From an uncultured Sulfurovum sp. (GTDB taxonomy: Bacteria > Campylobacterota > Campylobacteria > Campylobacterales > Sulfurovaceae), in the NCBI GenBank assembly GCA_902727895.1, contig CACVAP010000039.1, positions 1-64,000 of the forward strand: a stretch of DNA of 64,000 nucleotides, in the 5' to 3' direction. Each line of letters starts with the position of its first letter. Within the stretch, counting starts at the first letter, position 1. Made by a program: the position numbers and the translations under genes. The notes below the pieces were generated by a model that worked only from the letters and a program-made list of their open reading frames with translations, did not search any database and was not told where the DNA came from. Positions 37,843 through 46,739 of this stretch are shown here, in pieces.

Positions 37843-39498
37843 CTACAAAAATACTTTAAACAAAATTTCTTTTAATTCCTTTTTCATTGCTTCTGTCAAG
37901 CTCTTTTTATTTGTAAATATATAAAATGGAACGGTATTAGACCGAGAAGTTATCAAACGTTTTCTAAGTGTTGAAACTTCATCAATCTTAATACTCTTCT
38001 CTCCATCATAAAGTAAAAAGTTTTTGTCTATACCAATAGAAAGAGAAACGATTGAATAGGCAAAGAAATCATTATCTTTATTGTTTCTCTCAAGAAAATT
38101 ATTTAATAATTTTGCCAATCGTTTCTCTTTTCTCTCTGAGACTTTACCAAATTTTTCTCTAAATATATAGCGTTCTTCTTCACTTAATTCTAAGAGCTTA
38201 TAAAATTCTGAAAGGTTTTTCCATTTGGCTTTAAAAAGCTTCTTTCCAAAAAGTATGTCTTCAAATGCAGTCAAATAATACCGTTCTTGATAAGTTAAAG
38301 AGAGTTGATATTTTATTTTGAAATACTCTTTTTTAAACAATGAAATGAGCCAATTTTCATCCAATTGAGAAATAATATCTAACTGTTTGACCTTGTCTTT
38401 TTCGTTAGAAAATTTCCACATCATCGCAATACTTTGATATATTTTTTTATCTTTCGGAGAAACAGAAAGATATTCTTTTGCTAAATGCGTAATGATTTTT
38501 TCTAATAAGGTATCTAAGCGTGAAATATTATGCGTAAAAAATACTTTTTTATATAAATTAAAACGACTCTCTAATAAATGCTCAATATCAGCTAAACTGG
38601 ATGTCATAAATGAAAGTTTGAATTTATTATCTTCTTTAATTAAGATTGATTCTCGCGTTACTCTTAAAAAGTCAGCAGAAGTTGAAATATATCCTGAGGC
38701 TAATAAATCTCTGTTAATGTAGTCAATTCTATCAGCATCAACAGGAGATGCAACATAATCATGTAGAGTTTTATAAGAAAAGTTATCGTTCTCTATATTG
38801 TTTAAAATATTTTTAACAATTATATAATAAAGCTCTACCACGTCCTTATTATTCTCATTACTCTCTAACAACTCATGTTTAAATAACATTTCAAGATAGC
38901 TGTAACCTACGCTTTCATGAAGTACAAGTTTAGAGTTATCTGTAATATTCTCATAAAATTTTAAAAAACTTTTTTCTTCTTTATTAGGTGTTTTGACTTT
39001 TTTTACAGACATATATAATCTCTTCAATGCATACTCTGTCTGATGTGAAAAAGGTAAATGTCCAACGTCATGTAAAAGTCCAGCTAAACGTAGAGCTTGG
39101 AGTAATATTAAATAAGTAACTTCATATTTTTTGTCTAAAGAAAAGGAAAAACCTAAAAGTGTCTTGTCATATATGTCTAAAGTACTTAAATTTATATTTA
39201 AATTATTATTTTTTAAAATGCTTTTTATTTCTAATTTAGAATTTTTTAAAAAATCTCTACGTGTTTTATCTGAACTATTAATTAAAGAATTTTTGAACAT
39301 ATGTGATGAGACGTGCATCGTACCTAAAGAGTGAATATAACGTTTTGTAGATATAGAAGGAAAAGCAAAGTAAGCTAAGGCATTCTGAGAGACAAAAAGT
39401 AGACGATTAACAATTTTACTTTTTAAAAATTTTTCTTCAAATTTACTGTACGGTATATGCCCATAAACCGTGTCATTGACTATATTATTTTGTTTCAT
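37843..39498 (-). CDS. HD-superfamily phosphohydrolase (dNTPase/SAMHD1-like, COG1078)
   Basis: Probable metal-dependent nucleotide hydrolase, possibly acting on dNTPs. The 551-aa protein has the HD ligands in RYIHSLGTMHVS (about residue 53), GLLHDVGHLPFSH (about 143) and SPVDADRIDYINRD (about 255). An FPSISTKRYIHS lead-in typical of COG1078 precedes them. The C-terminal 250 residues are lysine-rich and not recognisable. AGGAAG precedes the ATG. It is monocistronic and convergent with the RND operon. A role in nucleotide balance or phage defence is possible but not shown by context. Confidence 0.82.
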   Translation of the reverse strand: MKQNNIVNDTVYGHIPYSKFEEKFLKSKIVNRLLFVSQNALAYFAFPSISTKRYIHSLGTMHVSSHMFKNSLINSSDKTRRDFLKNSKLEIKSILKNNNLNINLSTLDIYDKTLLGFSFSLDKKYEVTYLILLQALRLAGLLHDVGHLPFSHQTEYALKRLYMSVKKVKTPNKEEKSFLKFYENITDNSKLVLHESVGYSYLEMLFKHELLESNENNKDVVELYYIIVKNILNNIENDNFSYKTLHDYVASPVDADRIDYINRDLLASGYISTSADFLRVTRESILIKEDNKFKLSFMTSSLADIEHLLESRFNLYKKVFFTHNISRLDTLLEKIITHLAKEYLSVSPKDKKIYQSIAMMWKFSNEKDKVKQLDIISQLDENWLISLFKKEYFKIKYQLSLTYQERYYLTAFEDILFGKKLFKAKWKNLSEFYKLLELSEEERYIFREKFGKVSERKEKRLAKLLNNFLERNNKDNDFFAYSIVSLSIGIDKNFLLYDGEKSIKIDEVSTLRKRLITSRSNTVPFYIFTNKKSLTEAMKKELKEILFKVFL

Positions 39499-39698
39499 AA
39501 ACTTCCTATTCTGTGTTAATATGTTCTATATTATATTAAATATTTCTTAGTCTTAATAAGCTGTACTTGTCTATAAATAAAAGCTGAAATTATATATAAA
39601 TTAAAAGCTAAGCGAATGTAACATATTACTTCTCTTTATCTCCCAATATAAAACAATTTCATTACCATTTAAGTTACTGTAGATTAGAATTTAATGTG

Positions 39699-39704
39699 TA
39701 TAAT
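39699..39704 (+). promoter_or_regulatory. Predicted -10 box of the A2-type oxidase operon
   Basis: TATAAT in a GTGTATAATGTCAAC context. It is the last good -10 before the sco gene and would start the transcript near 39711, giving a leader of about 54 nt to the preferred TTG start. Confidence 0.5.
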
Positions 39705-39764
39705 GTCAACACTATTTATTAGTGTAGCATAATGGCTAAAGAACAACGTGAACTGGAGGGTAAA

Positions 39765-40571
39765 TTGAAAAAAATCGTAATGCTTGTATTACTATCACTA
39801 TCAACATTATTACAAGCTAACAGTCTTGGATTAAATGAAAAACTGGGGACTATGGTTCCACTTGACTTGACATTTATTGATGAGACTGGAAAAAGTAGAA
39901 CTTTAAAAGACTACATGGACGGGAAACCAACCATAATTTCTCTAAACTATTTTCGTTGTGCAGGTATCTGTACTCCACAACTAGAAGATATGGCTCAAAT
40001 GCTAAGTACACTTGACTTAGCAGAAAACATAGACTACAAAGCACTTACTATCTCATTTGATGAGACAGAAACCCCACCACTTGCAGCAGCAAAACGTCAC
40101 ACGCATCTTACTTCAATGGGTAGACAATATGTACCTGATGCTTGGCACTTCATTCTTTCTGAAAACAACTCATCTGCAAGACTTGCTGATCTCGTTGGTT
40201 TTTCCTATGAAAAAACTGTTAACCCAACATCTGGTGTAGTAGACTGGATTCACCCAGCCGTACTAATCATGTTGTCTCCAGAAGGAAAAGTAACACGTTA
40301 CCTTAATGGTATCGAACAACTTCCTTTTGATGTAAAAATGGCACTCATGGAAGCTGGTGAAGGTAAAGTAGGACCAACCATAGCAAAAAATTTACTTTTT
40401 TGTTTTGCATACGATCCTAAAGCAAAAACCTATATTTTCAAATGGGAAAAAATAGCAGCAACGATTATGTTTGCAATTATGTTCTTATTTTTCATCTATC
40501 TTGTAAAAACAAGTAAGAGAAATGACAACAGAGAAGATTATGACAATCATTTAAACAAAGGAGACAACTAA
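39765..40571 (+). CDS. SCO1/SenC-family copper chaperone for cytochrome oxidase
   Basis: Membrane-anchored thioredoxin-like protein that delivers copper to the CuA centre of subunit II. CuA ligand motif FRCAGICTPQL (CxxxCP) and the distal histidine in DWIHPAVLIM are present. An N-terminal signal peptide (KKIVMLVLLSLSTLLQA) and a C-terminal TM (about 225-250) anchor it. TTG at 39765 is preferred (268 aa): GGAGGG lies 5 nt upstream and the signal peptide then begins properly. An in-frame ATG at 39732 has no ribosome site. It leads the oxidase operon and ends one base before ctaD. Confidence 0.88.
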   Translation: MKKIVMLVLLSLSTLLQANSLGLNEKLGTMVPLDLTFIDETGKSRTLKDYMDGKPTIISLNYFRCAGICTPQLEDMAQMLSTLDLAENIDYKALTISFDETETPPLAAAKRHTHLTSMGRQYVPDAWHFILSENNSSARLADLVGFSYEKTVNPTSGVVDWIHPAVLIMLSPEGKVTRYLNGIEQLPFDVKMALMEAGEGKVGPTIAKNLLFCFAYDPKAKTYIFKWEKIAATIMFAIMFLFFIYLVKTSKRNDNREDYDNHLNKGDN

Positions 40572-42227
40572 ATGAGTAAAACTTATTTTGACGAAACACA
40601 CTGTGCCATTGGGCACCCGAAAAGTAAATTCATGCAGTGGATGCTTACCGTAGACCATAAAAGAATTGGTATTATGTATGCAGCTGTAATGTTTTTCTAC
40701 TTCTTCATAGCTGTTGCTACAGCTTTTATGATGCGTTTAGAACTATTCGCACCAGGTGGACAATTTATGGATGGGGACACATTTAATCAGGCATTTACAC
40801 TTCATGGTGTAATTATGATTTTCCTGTTTATTGTCCCAGGAATTCCTGCGATATTTGGTAACATTGTAATGCCATTGATGATTGGTGCAAAAGATGTATC
40901 TTTCCCAAGACTTAACTGGTTCACATTCTGGTTATATGTTGTTGGTACAGTTGTTGCTATGTCATCACTATTTACTGATGCAGGTTTCGCCGATACAGGT
41001 TGGACTTTCTATGCACCATATTCAATTAACACCAGTACAAATGTAATCTTTACACTTGTTGCAGCGTTTATTCTTGGTATGGCTTCAATTCTTACAGGAC
41101 TTAACTTCCTAGTAACAATTCATAGACTTAGAGCACCAGGTATGGATTTTTGGAAAATGCCATTATTTGTATGGGGTATCTACGCAACAGCATGGATTCA
41201 ACTTCTTGCAACACCAGTAGTTGGAATTACACTGATTCTAGCAATTATGGAAAAATACTTCGGTATTGGTATCTTTGATCCAGCTAAAGGTGGAGATCCA
41301 GTATTATTTGAACACCTATTCTGGATTTATTCTCACCCAGCTGTTTATTTAATGATTCTTCCAGCATTTGGTATTATGTCTGAAATTATTCCTGTATTCT
41401 CAAGAAGAGAAATCTTTGGATATAGAGCGATTGCTATTTCATCAGCATCAATTGCTGGTATTGGTTACTTAGTATGGGGTCACCACCTTTATACATCAGG
41501 TATGGCAGATACAGCTAAAGTTATTTTCTCATTCTTAACATTCTTTGTTGCTATTCCTACTGGTATTAAATTCTATGACTGGATTGCAACAATGTACAAA
41601 GGTAAAGTTATTCTTTCTACACCAATGTTATGGGCTTTAGGAACAATTATTACCTTTACAATTGGTGGACTTACAGGTGTTACCATTGCAATGATTGGTG
41701 TTGATATTCACCTTCAAGATACTTACTACACAGTTGCTCACTTCCATTACGCAATGCTAGGTGGAGTTGTATTCTTACTATTTGCTGGTATGCACTACTG
41801 GTTCCCACTTGTTACAGGTAAAATGTATGATGAGAAACATGGAAAGATTTCTTTCTATATTCAATTTGTAGGATTTAACCTTTTATGGTTCCCAATGTTT
41901 ATCGCTGGTTACTACGGTATGCCAAGACGTTACTTTGATTACTTACCAGAATTTCAAATTTATCACCAATTATCATTTTTTGGTGCTGTTATCTTTATTT
42001 CTGGTCTTGTTTATATGTTTGTAGTATTCTACAAAGGTTGGACTAAAGGTAAACCAGCTGGAACAAACCCATGGAATGCAACAACTTTAGAGTGGCATTT
42101 ACCATCATCACCACCACCATTAGAGAACCATTCAAAAGTTCCTTATGTTGACTTTAATCCATATGAGTATCATCATGGACACCCAGTAGTTAAATTTAAT
42201 TACGAAACTATGCAAAGGATAGATTAA
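40572..42227 (+). CDS. ctaD: Haem-copper oxidase subunit I (A2 type)
   Basis: Catalytic subunit that reduces oxygen and pumps protons. The 551-aa protein has 12 predicted TM segments. Haem/copper ligands are in FTLHGVIMIF (low-spin haem His), IYSHPAVYLMIL (CuB His with the cross-linked Tyr), WGHHLYTSGM (two CuB His) and TVAHFHYAM (high- and low-spin haem His). The YSHPxVY motif, with A in place of the glutamate of HPEVY, marks an A2-type enzyme. Its TAATG overlaps the subunit III start. Confidence 0.95.
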   Translation: MSKTYFDETHCAIGHPKSKFMQWMLTVDHKRIGIMYAAVMFFYFFIAVATAFMMRLELFAPGGQFMDGDTFNQAFTLHGVIMIFLFIVPGIPAIFGNIVMPLMIGAKDVSFPRLNWFTFWLYVVGTVVAMSSLFTDAGFADTGWTFYAPYSINTSTNVIFTLVAAFILGMASILTGLNFLVTIHRLRAPGMDFWKMPLFVWGIYATAWIQLLATPVVGITLILAIMEKYFGIGIFDPAKGGDPVLFEHLFWIYSHPAVYLMILPAFGIMSEIIPVFSRREIFGYRAIAISSASIAGIGYLVWGHHLYTSGMADTAKVIFSFLTFFVAIPTGIKFYDWIATMYKGKVILSTPMLWALGTIITFTIGGLTGVTIAMIGVDIHLQDTYYTVAHFHYAMLGGVVFLLFAGMHYWFPLVTGKMYDEKHGKISFYIQFVGFNLLWFPMFIAGYYGMPRRYFDYLPEFQIYHQLSFFGAVIFISGLVYMFVVFYKGWTKGKPAGTNPWNATTLEWHLPSSPPPLENHSKVPYVDFNPYEYHHGHPVVKFNYETMQRID

Positions 42228-42916
42228 TGTCAGGTCCATACGTACCAGAAATCGCGACGGATCGCGATGGGAACCAACATGAAGTTCAAGGTTGGCAAGA
42301 TGACTTTTACGGTGGGAAACTAGGTTTCTGGCTGTTTATGTTTACAGAAGTATTAATGTTTGGTGCTATGTTTATGGCACTTGCATACTATAATACTTTA
42401 CACCCACAAGATTTTTTAGATGCTTCTGCATCTTTAAATAGATTACTTGGTGGAGTTAATACCGTTGTACTACTGATATCTGCACTAACTATGGGTCTTG
42501 GTCTACTTAACATGCGAGTAGGTAAAGTTAAAGAAGCAAAACTAATGATTTGGGCTACTATTATTTTAGCAGCAGCATTCTTAGTAATTAAAGGTTTTGA
42601 GTGGAGAGCTGAGTACAATCATGGTATTTTCTTAATGCATGATCAAATGCTTCCAGGATCTTCATTACCATTTGGACAAAAGTTATTTTTTGGACTTTAC
42701 TTTACAATGACGGGACTTCATGGTTTCCACATTATTATAGGTATTGGTCTAATGATTTGGTTACTTAAAAGAATTAACGCTGAAAAAGTAAGACCAGATC
42801 ACCATATTTTACATTGGAATATCGCGCTATATTGGGACATCGTACACCTTATTTGGGTATTTGTATTTCCTTACTACTACATGATCGGTGCAGGAGGAGT
42901 TACAGGTGGACACTAA
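42227..42916 (+). CDS. ctaE: Haem-copper oxidase subunit III
   Basis: Integral membrane subunit without metal centres that stabilises subunit I. The 229-aa protein has about five to six TM helices and the CtaE segments KLGFWLFMFTEVLMFGAMF (about 28), GLHGFHIIIGIGLMIWL (about 165) and a final HWNIALYWDIVHLIWVFVF. Length is close to the short bacterial form. The gene starts within the ctaD stop and ends overlapping the subunit IV gene. Confidence 0.93.
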   Translation: MSGPYVPEIATDRDGNQHEVQGWQDDFYGGKLGFWLFMFTEVLMFGAMFMALAYYNTLHPQDFLDASASLNRLLGGVNTVVLLISALTMGLGLLNMRVGKVKEAKLMIWATIILAAAFLVIKGFEWRAEYNHGIFLMHDQMLPGSSLPFGQKLFFGLYFTMTGLHGFHIIIGIGLMIWLLKRINAEKVRPDHHILHWNIALYWDIVHLIWVFVFPYYYMIGAGGVTGGH

Positions 42917-43283
42917 TACTATAGACTACGCAAAAGAAAGATCAGGGTACTACAAAATACTTGTAGGACTCTTACTATTAACGGCCGTAACATTTATACA
43001 GCCCCATATGTTTATGACAGAATCAACATTCATGGCACAAATGCTTATTGCAGTTGTTAAAGGTTGGTTAATTTTAATGTTTTATATGCACCTAAAAGGG
43101 GAAACACTTATCATCTGGATGACAGGTTTCTCACTATTTATTGTATTTACATTTTTCGCAATCGTAATTGGTGTTGATGTTCAAAAATTCCAATTTCAAG
43201 ATGAGAGTCACATTACATCTTCAGCAACACCAATAGCTGAAGTAGGTAAAGAATCTGCTCCATCAGCACATTCTGCACAATAA
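42906..43283 (+). CDS. Cytochrome oxidase subunit IV-family protein
   Basis: Small accessory membrane subunit, 125 aa, with three hydrophobic helices (ILVGLLLLTAVTFIQPHMF, LIAVVKGWLILMFYMHLKGE and a third, about residues 20-100). WLILMFYMHLK is the conserved patch of the prokaryotic COX4 family. The GTG at 42906 is chosen because AGGAGG lies 8 nt upstream; a GTG at 42888 would lie on top of that site. It overlaps the end of ctaE by 11 bp. Confidence 0.85.
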   Translation: MDTNTIDYAKERSGYYKILVGLLLLTAVTFIQPHMFMTESTFMAQMLIAVVKGWLILMFYMHLKGETLIIWMTGFSLFIVFTFFAIVIGVDVQKFQFQDESHITSSATPIAEVGKESAPSAHSAQ

Positions 43284-43292
43284 GGAGGCAAT

Positions 43293-44291
43293 ATGGATGT
43301 TAACAACACAGTAGAGGGTTTAAACTTAAATGGTTTCAACTCAATGGCAGCAACCTTTGCTAATGATGTAGACCAAGCGTTTTGGATAAACTTTTGGATT
43401 TCAATCGTACTAGGTTTATCAGTACTAGTTCCAATGTTTTACTTTGCTTGGAAATATAGAGAAAGTAATGTTAAAGATGAAGATATCGAGAACATTACAC
43501 ACAACACAAAACTAGAAATTGCTTGGACTTTAATTCCAACATTACTAATGATGGTTCTTTTCTACTATGGTTATACTTCTATGAAATCTCTAAGAACTAT
43601 GCCAGCAGAATCAGAGAGTATCGTAGTTCATGTTGAAGGTTCTAAATGGAAATGGAAATATGAATACCCAGCTAACAAATCTGGACATGTTCATAAAGTC
43701 ACTTCTGTATACGACAAAGAACTTGGTGATGTAAAAAGAGGTCTTTATGTACCTGTTGGAACAAATGTGATTTTAAAAATGACTGCACCACTTAATGATG
43801 TTATTCACGCATACTTTGTACCTGCTTTCCGTATGAAAGAAGATGTTGTACCAGGTCGTACGACAAAACAATGGTTCAAATCTGATGTAGTTGGTGAATA
43901 TGTAGTAGAATGTGCTGAGTACTGTGGTACAGCTCATGCTTATATGTACTCTAAAATTATTGTTATGGAACAAGCAGATTACGATGCATGGTTCGAAAGT
44001 GAAGCTAAATCACCATTTGAAGATGCTAATGCAGCACCTATTTCAAAAGGTCAATCACTTTACGAAGACAATGGTTGTGCTGGATGTCACTCAATTGACT
44101 CAGATACAACACTTGTAGGTCCAGGACTTAAAGGTATTGGGGCAAAACATGATGCAGCTTATTTAAAAGATGCTCTTAAAGATCCAAATAAAGATGTACC
44201 TGCTGGATTCTTCCCTGGTGTTATGCCACCATATGCACTTCCAGATGCAGATCTAGATGAACTTGTTAAATATATGCAAGATTCTAAATAA
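43293..44291 (+). CDS. Cytochrome oxidase subunit II with fused C-terminal cytochrome c
   Basis: Accepts electrons from cytochrome c through CuA and a covalently bound haem (caa3-like layout). The 332-aa chain has two N-terminal TM helices, then a cupredoxin domain with CAEYCGTAHAYM (CuA ligands, about 205) and the HAYFVPAFRMKED segment. A class I cytochrome c domain follows from about 245, with GCAGCHSID (CxxCH) and PGVMPPYALPD for the Met ligand. GGAGG 6 nt upstream supports the ATG. It is the last structural subunit in the operon. Confidence 0.94.
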   Translation: MDVNNTVEGLNLNGFNSMAATFANDVDQAFWINFWISIVLGLSVLVPMFYFAWKYRESNVKDEDIENITHNTKLEIAWTLIPTLLMMVLFYYGYTSMKSLRTMPAESESIVVHVEGSKWKWKYEYPANKSGHVHKVTSVYDKELGDVKRGLYVPVGTNVILKMTAPLNDVIHAYFVPAFRMKEDVVPGRTTKQWFKSDVVGEYVVECAEYCGTAHAYMYSKIIVMEQADYDAWFESEAKSPFEDANAAPISKGQSLYEDNGCAGCHSIDSDTTLVGPGLKGIGAKHDAAYLKDALKDPNKDVPAGFFPGVMPPYALPDADLDELVKYMQDSK

Positions 44292-44320
44292 AAAGTCTTT
44301 TCAATGATAAAAGACTTTTT
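44290..44320 (+). terminator. Terminator-like hairpin overlapping the cyoE start codon
   Basis: AAAAAGTCTTTT (44290-44301) pairs with AAAAGACTTTTT (44309-44320), a perfect 12-bp stem with loop CAATGAT. It begins in the subunit II stop codon and is followed by TATT. The loop contains the ATG of cyoE. It may terminate most transcripts after the oxidase genes and, in read-through transcripts, hide the cyoE start region. Confidence 0.6.
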
Positions 44321-45167
44321 TATTGTTACTAAATTCGTTCTCTCTTTTGCGATAAGTTTATCTGCACTCTTTGCCTACATAATGGCAAAGGGAGATGTGG
44401 GAATGGATATGTTATTAGCAGCCTTCGCTGTACTTCTTGTAGCTATGGGTGTTTCGACACTCAATCAGGTGCAAGAGTACAAAGAAGACTCTAAAATGGA
44501 ACGTACGAAAAACCGTCCTATTGCTGCTGGACGTATGACGCCCCTAACTGGATACATCATCTCTGCTGTTTTAGTTGTTCTTTCTATGATTCTGATTTAC
44601 AGTCTTTTAGGTTTAACAGGTGTTAATATTTTTGCCTTTTCCTTTATTTGGTACAATGCAATGTATACACCTCTTAAAAAGAAATCAGCTTTAGCCGTAG
44701 TACCTGGTGCTATTTTAGGAGTTATACCCCCTGCAATTGGATGGTTAGTCGCAGGAAACTCCCTTATGGAGTTGGAATTTATTGCCTTAGCACTTTATTT
44801 CTTTATCTGGCAAGTACCTCACTTTTGGTTACTTGTAATGCTATTTCATGGTGATTACAAAGATGGTGGTTATCCAACTGCCATGCGTCTATTTGGTCAA
44901 GCTAGCTTACAAAGACTTACCTTTGTATGGCTCATCTTCACCATTCAAGCAGGAGTATTCTTAGTTTCTATTTTTGAACCCGTTATGGTCTCAATTATAC
45001 TAAGTGTTTTTGTTGGAATATTCGCTTTTGTTTCATCTCTAGAACTACTTAAAGAAAAGTTTGAATTGAAAAATGCCCGTTCAGTATTCTGGAAAATTAA
45101 TGCTTCTTTTTTAGCAATTATAATTATCCTAAGTATTGATGAGTATATTAAACATCAAATCTCTTAA
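44304..45167 (+). CDS. cyoE: Protohaem IX farnesyltransferase (haem O synthase)
   Basis: Farnesylates haem B to haem O for the oxidase. The 287-aa UbiA-family membrane protein has about nine TM helices. The prenyl-diphosphate site reads NQVQEYKEDSKMERTKNRP (about 51-69): the first aspartate of the usual N-x3-D-x3-D is a glutamate, while the second is kept. FFIWQVPHFWLLVMLFHGDY (about 162) is the second conserved loop, with the metal-site aspartate kept as D in FHGDY. No haem A synthase gene is in the window. The ATG has no ribosome site and lies in a hairpin loop. Confidence 0.9.
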   Translation: MIKDFFIVTKFVLSFAISLSALFAYIMAKGDVGMDMLLAAFAVLLVAMGVSTLNQVQEYKEDSKMERTKNRPIAAGRMTPLTGYIISAVLVVLSMILIYSLLGLTGVNIFAFSFIWYNAMYTPLKKKSALAVVPGAILGVIPPAIGWLVAGNSLMELEFIALALYFFIWQVPHFWLLVMLFHGDYKDGGYPTAMRLFGQASLQRLTFVWLIFTIQAGVFLVSIFEPVMVSIILSVFVGIFAFVSSLELLKEKFELKNARSVFWKINASFLAIIIILSIDEYIKHQIS

Positions 45168-45181
45168 ATAAGTATTTTTAG

Positions 45182-45209
45182 CTATTCCTATATAATTTTA
45201 TAGGAATAG
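45182..45209 (+). terminator. Hairpin after cyoE
   Basis: CTATTCCTATA (45182-45192) and TATAGGAATAG (45199-45209), an 11-bp perfect stem with loop TAATTT, 14 bp after the cyoE stop. No long T-run follows. Confidence 0.55.
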
Positions 45210-45282
45210 TCTAATACACTTCTATAATCACTAAACTTAGCCATTATAAAAGTCTATTACAGATACTTAAGGAAATACAACT

Positions 45283-45831
45283 ATGTCAACAGACAATAAT
45301 TCAACAGAACCAGAAGAGATTTACTCTCTTGAAACCATACTTACAACCCTCACAACAGTTAAGAATAATGTAGCAAAAAAGAGACTTATATCTGACCAAG
45401 AACCTATTGGAGGTATCAGTGTTAAGTGGGTAATTACTTTCCTAATCTCACTTCCTATTATGCTCTATGCAGGTATTTTTAACCCTGTCATGTTTGAAAT
45501 GCTTGGTATTGCGCAAGCTATTATCTTCTTTGTAGTATTTTTATCAATGGTTATTATTCTTGCCATTGCTACTGTATTTATCAATAATAATAAGGTTCTC
45601 CGACAAATCACACCCTCTTGGAATAAATATTTTGAAGGTGTTGACTTAAAACTAGCACTAGCCTCAGCAGGAACTCCTTATACAGATTTCTTTAAACACT
45701 ACAATATTGCACTTAATGAAGGTCTAACAGGTAAAGCATTGGAAGAAAGACTACAACAAGGTTTCGCCACAATGGAAGAAGAAAACAAATCACTCATGGA
45801 TGCCATGAGAAGAAATGACAACAAAAGATAA
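45283..45831 (+). CDS. Membrane protein of unknown function
   Basis: I do not recognise this 182-aa protein. Two adjacent hydrophobic helices (about 48-66 WVITFLISLPIMLYAG and 75-103 AQAIIFFVVFLSMVIILAIATVF) are flanked by an acidic, polar N-terminus and a charged C-terminal helix ending EEENKSLMDAMRRNDNKR. It has no cysteine or metal motif. AAGGAAATACAACT precedes the ATG. It leads a three-gene unit with an Hcp-like protein and a 65-aa membrane protein after the oxidase operon, so a respiratory link is possible but only by location. Confidence 0.65.
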   Translation: MSTDNNSTEPEEIYSLETILTTLTTVKNNVAKKRLISDQEPIGGISVKWVITFLISLPIMLYAGIFNPVMFEMLGIAQAIIFFVVFLSMVIILAIATVFINNNKVLRQITPSWNKYFEGVDLKLALASAGTPYTDFFKHYNIALNEGLTGKALEERLQQGFATMEEENKSLMDAMRRNDNKR

Positions 45832-45834
45832 TCA

Positions 45835-46449
45835 ATGAAAAAAATACTATTAACACTCATTCCCTTTCTAACCCTTAGTCTTTCAGCATCTGATACTGCT
45901 CTCTTAAAACAAAAATGTGCTAATAATGATTCAGCTGCTTGTTACGAAGTTGGCTTACCTCTAACGCAAGGTGAGAATGCAAAAGTACAAGACATATTAG
46001 ATGAAGGTATGTCCTACATGCGTAAAGCATGTCACAATGGAGAAGACAGAGCCTGTGATATTTTAGGAGCACAATACTTCAAAAACAAAAACTATGCCTA
46101 TGCCCAAAAGTTTTTAACCAAATCATGTAACCGTGGCAAAAAAACTGCTTGTGAATCACTGGGTGTTATCTTCAGAGATGGACATGACACAAAACAAGAC
46201 GATGTAAAAGCAAGAGAATTTTTCACCAAAGCATGTGAATTGAAAAGTGGTGATGCATGTTATAACGTTGCTATTATGTATCGTGGTGGATTTGGTGTTG
46301 AAAAAAGTAGAACCGAAGAAAAATCGTTTTATAATAAAGCTTGTGATGCTGGATTAGTCGCTGGTTGCGACAGATATACTGAACTTGATAATCAAGACAA
46401 AGGTATTGAAACAGGTATCCTAGCAACAATTAAAGGATGGTTTAAATAA
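45835..46449 (+). CDS. Secreted Sel1-repeat cysteine-rich protein (Hcp-like)
   Basis: A 204-aa periplasmic or secreted repeat protein. After a signal peptide (KKILLTLIPFLTLSLSA) come five Sel1-like repeats, each with a C-x7-C pair (for example CANNDSAAC, CHNGEDRAC, CNRGKKTAC, CELKSGDAC, CDAGLVAGC) that forms an intrarepeat disulfide in Helicobacter Hcp proteins. Hcp proteins bind peptidoglycan-like or protein ligands; some were reported as weak beta-lactamases. It starts 3 bp after the preceding gene stop. Confidence 0.85.
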   Translation: MKKILLTLIPFLTLSLSASDTALLKQKCANNDSAACYEVGLPLTQGENAKVQDILDEGMSYMRKACHNGEDRACDILGAQYFKNKNYAYAQKFLTKSCNRGKKTACESLGVIFRDGHDTKQDDVKAREFFTKACELKSGDACYNVAIMYRGGFGVEKSRTEEKSFYNKACDAGLVAGCDRYTELDNQDKGIETGILATIKGWFK

Positions 46450-46450
46450 A

Positions 46451-46648
46451 ATGTCTCTATATGTATTACTTCCCCTAGCATTCGCGTTCATGGTCTTCTT
46501 TGTAGGTGGTTATGTTTTTATGATGTTAGGTATCATGAGAGCTGATCAGAACGCTGTAGAATCACGTAAGAAACAAGGTTACAATGATGACATTGTTCCT
46601 AAGAAAATAGTCGTAGATAAAGAAGAGAAAAAAACTACAGAAGTATAA
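46451..46648 (+). CDS. Small membrane protein (65 aa)
   Basis: One N-terminal hydrophobic helix (residues 3-28, LYVLLPLAFAFMVFFVGGYVF) and a lysine-rich cytoplasmic tail. It has no recognised family. The ATG lies one base after the stop of the Hcp-like gene, so the two are translationally coupled. The topology resembles small oxidase-associated peptides, but no specific motif supports that. Confidence 0.55.
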   Translation: MSLYVLLPLAFAFMVFFVGGYVFMMLGIMRADQNAVESRKKQGYNDDIVPKKIVVDKEEKKTTEV

Positions 46649-46660
46649 TACTCTTCTGTA
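46636..46660 (+). terminator. Hairpin over the 3' end of the 65-aa gene
   Basis: TACAGAAG (46636-46643) and CTTCTGTA (46653-46660) form an 8-bp stem that spans the stop codon. It is followed by A-rich sequence, so its strength as a terminator is uncertain. Confidence 0.45.
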
Positions 46661-46739
46661 AAAGAAAAGTATTGTACTTTATACGCTATAATTTATTGGC
46701 GTACTTCATAAATGTGTTCTAATCTTCCCTCCCCTATTT

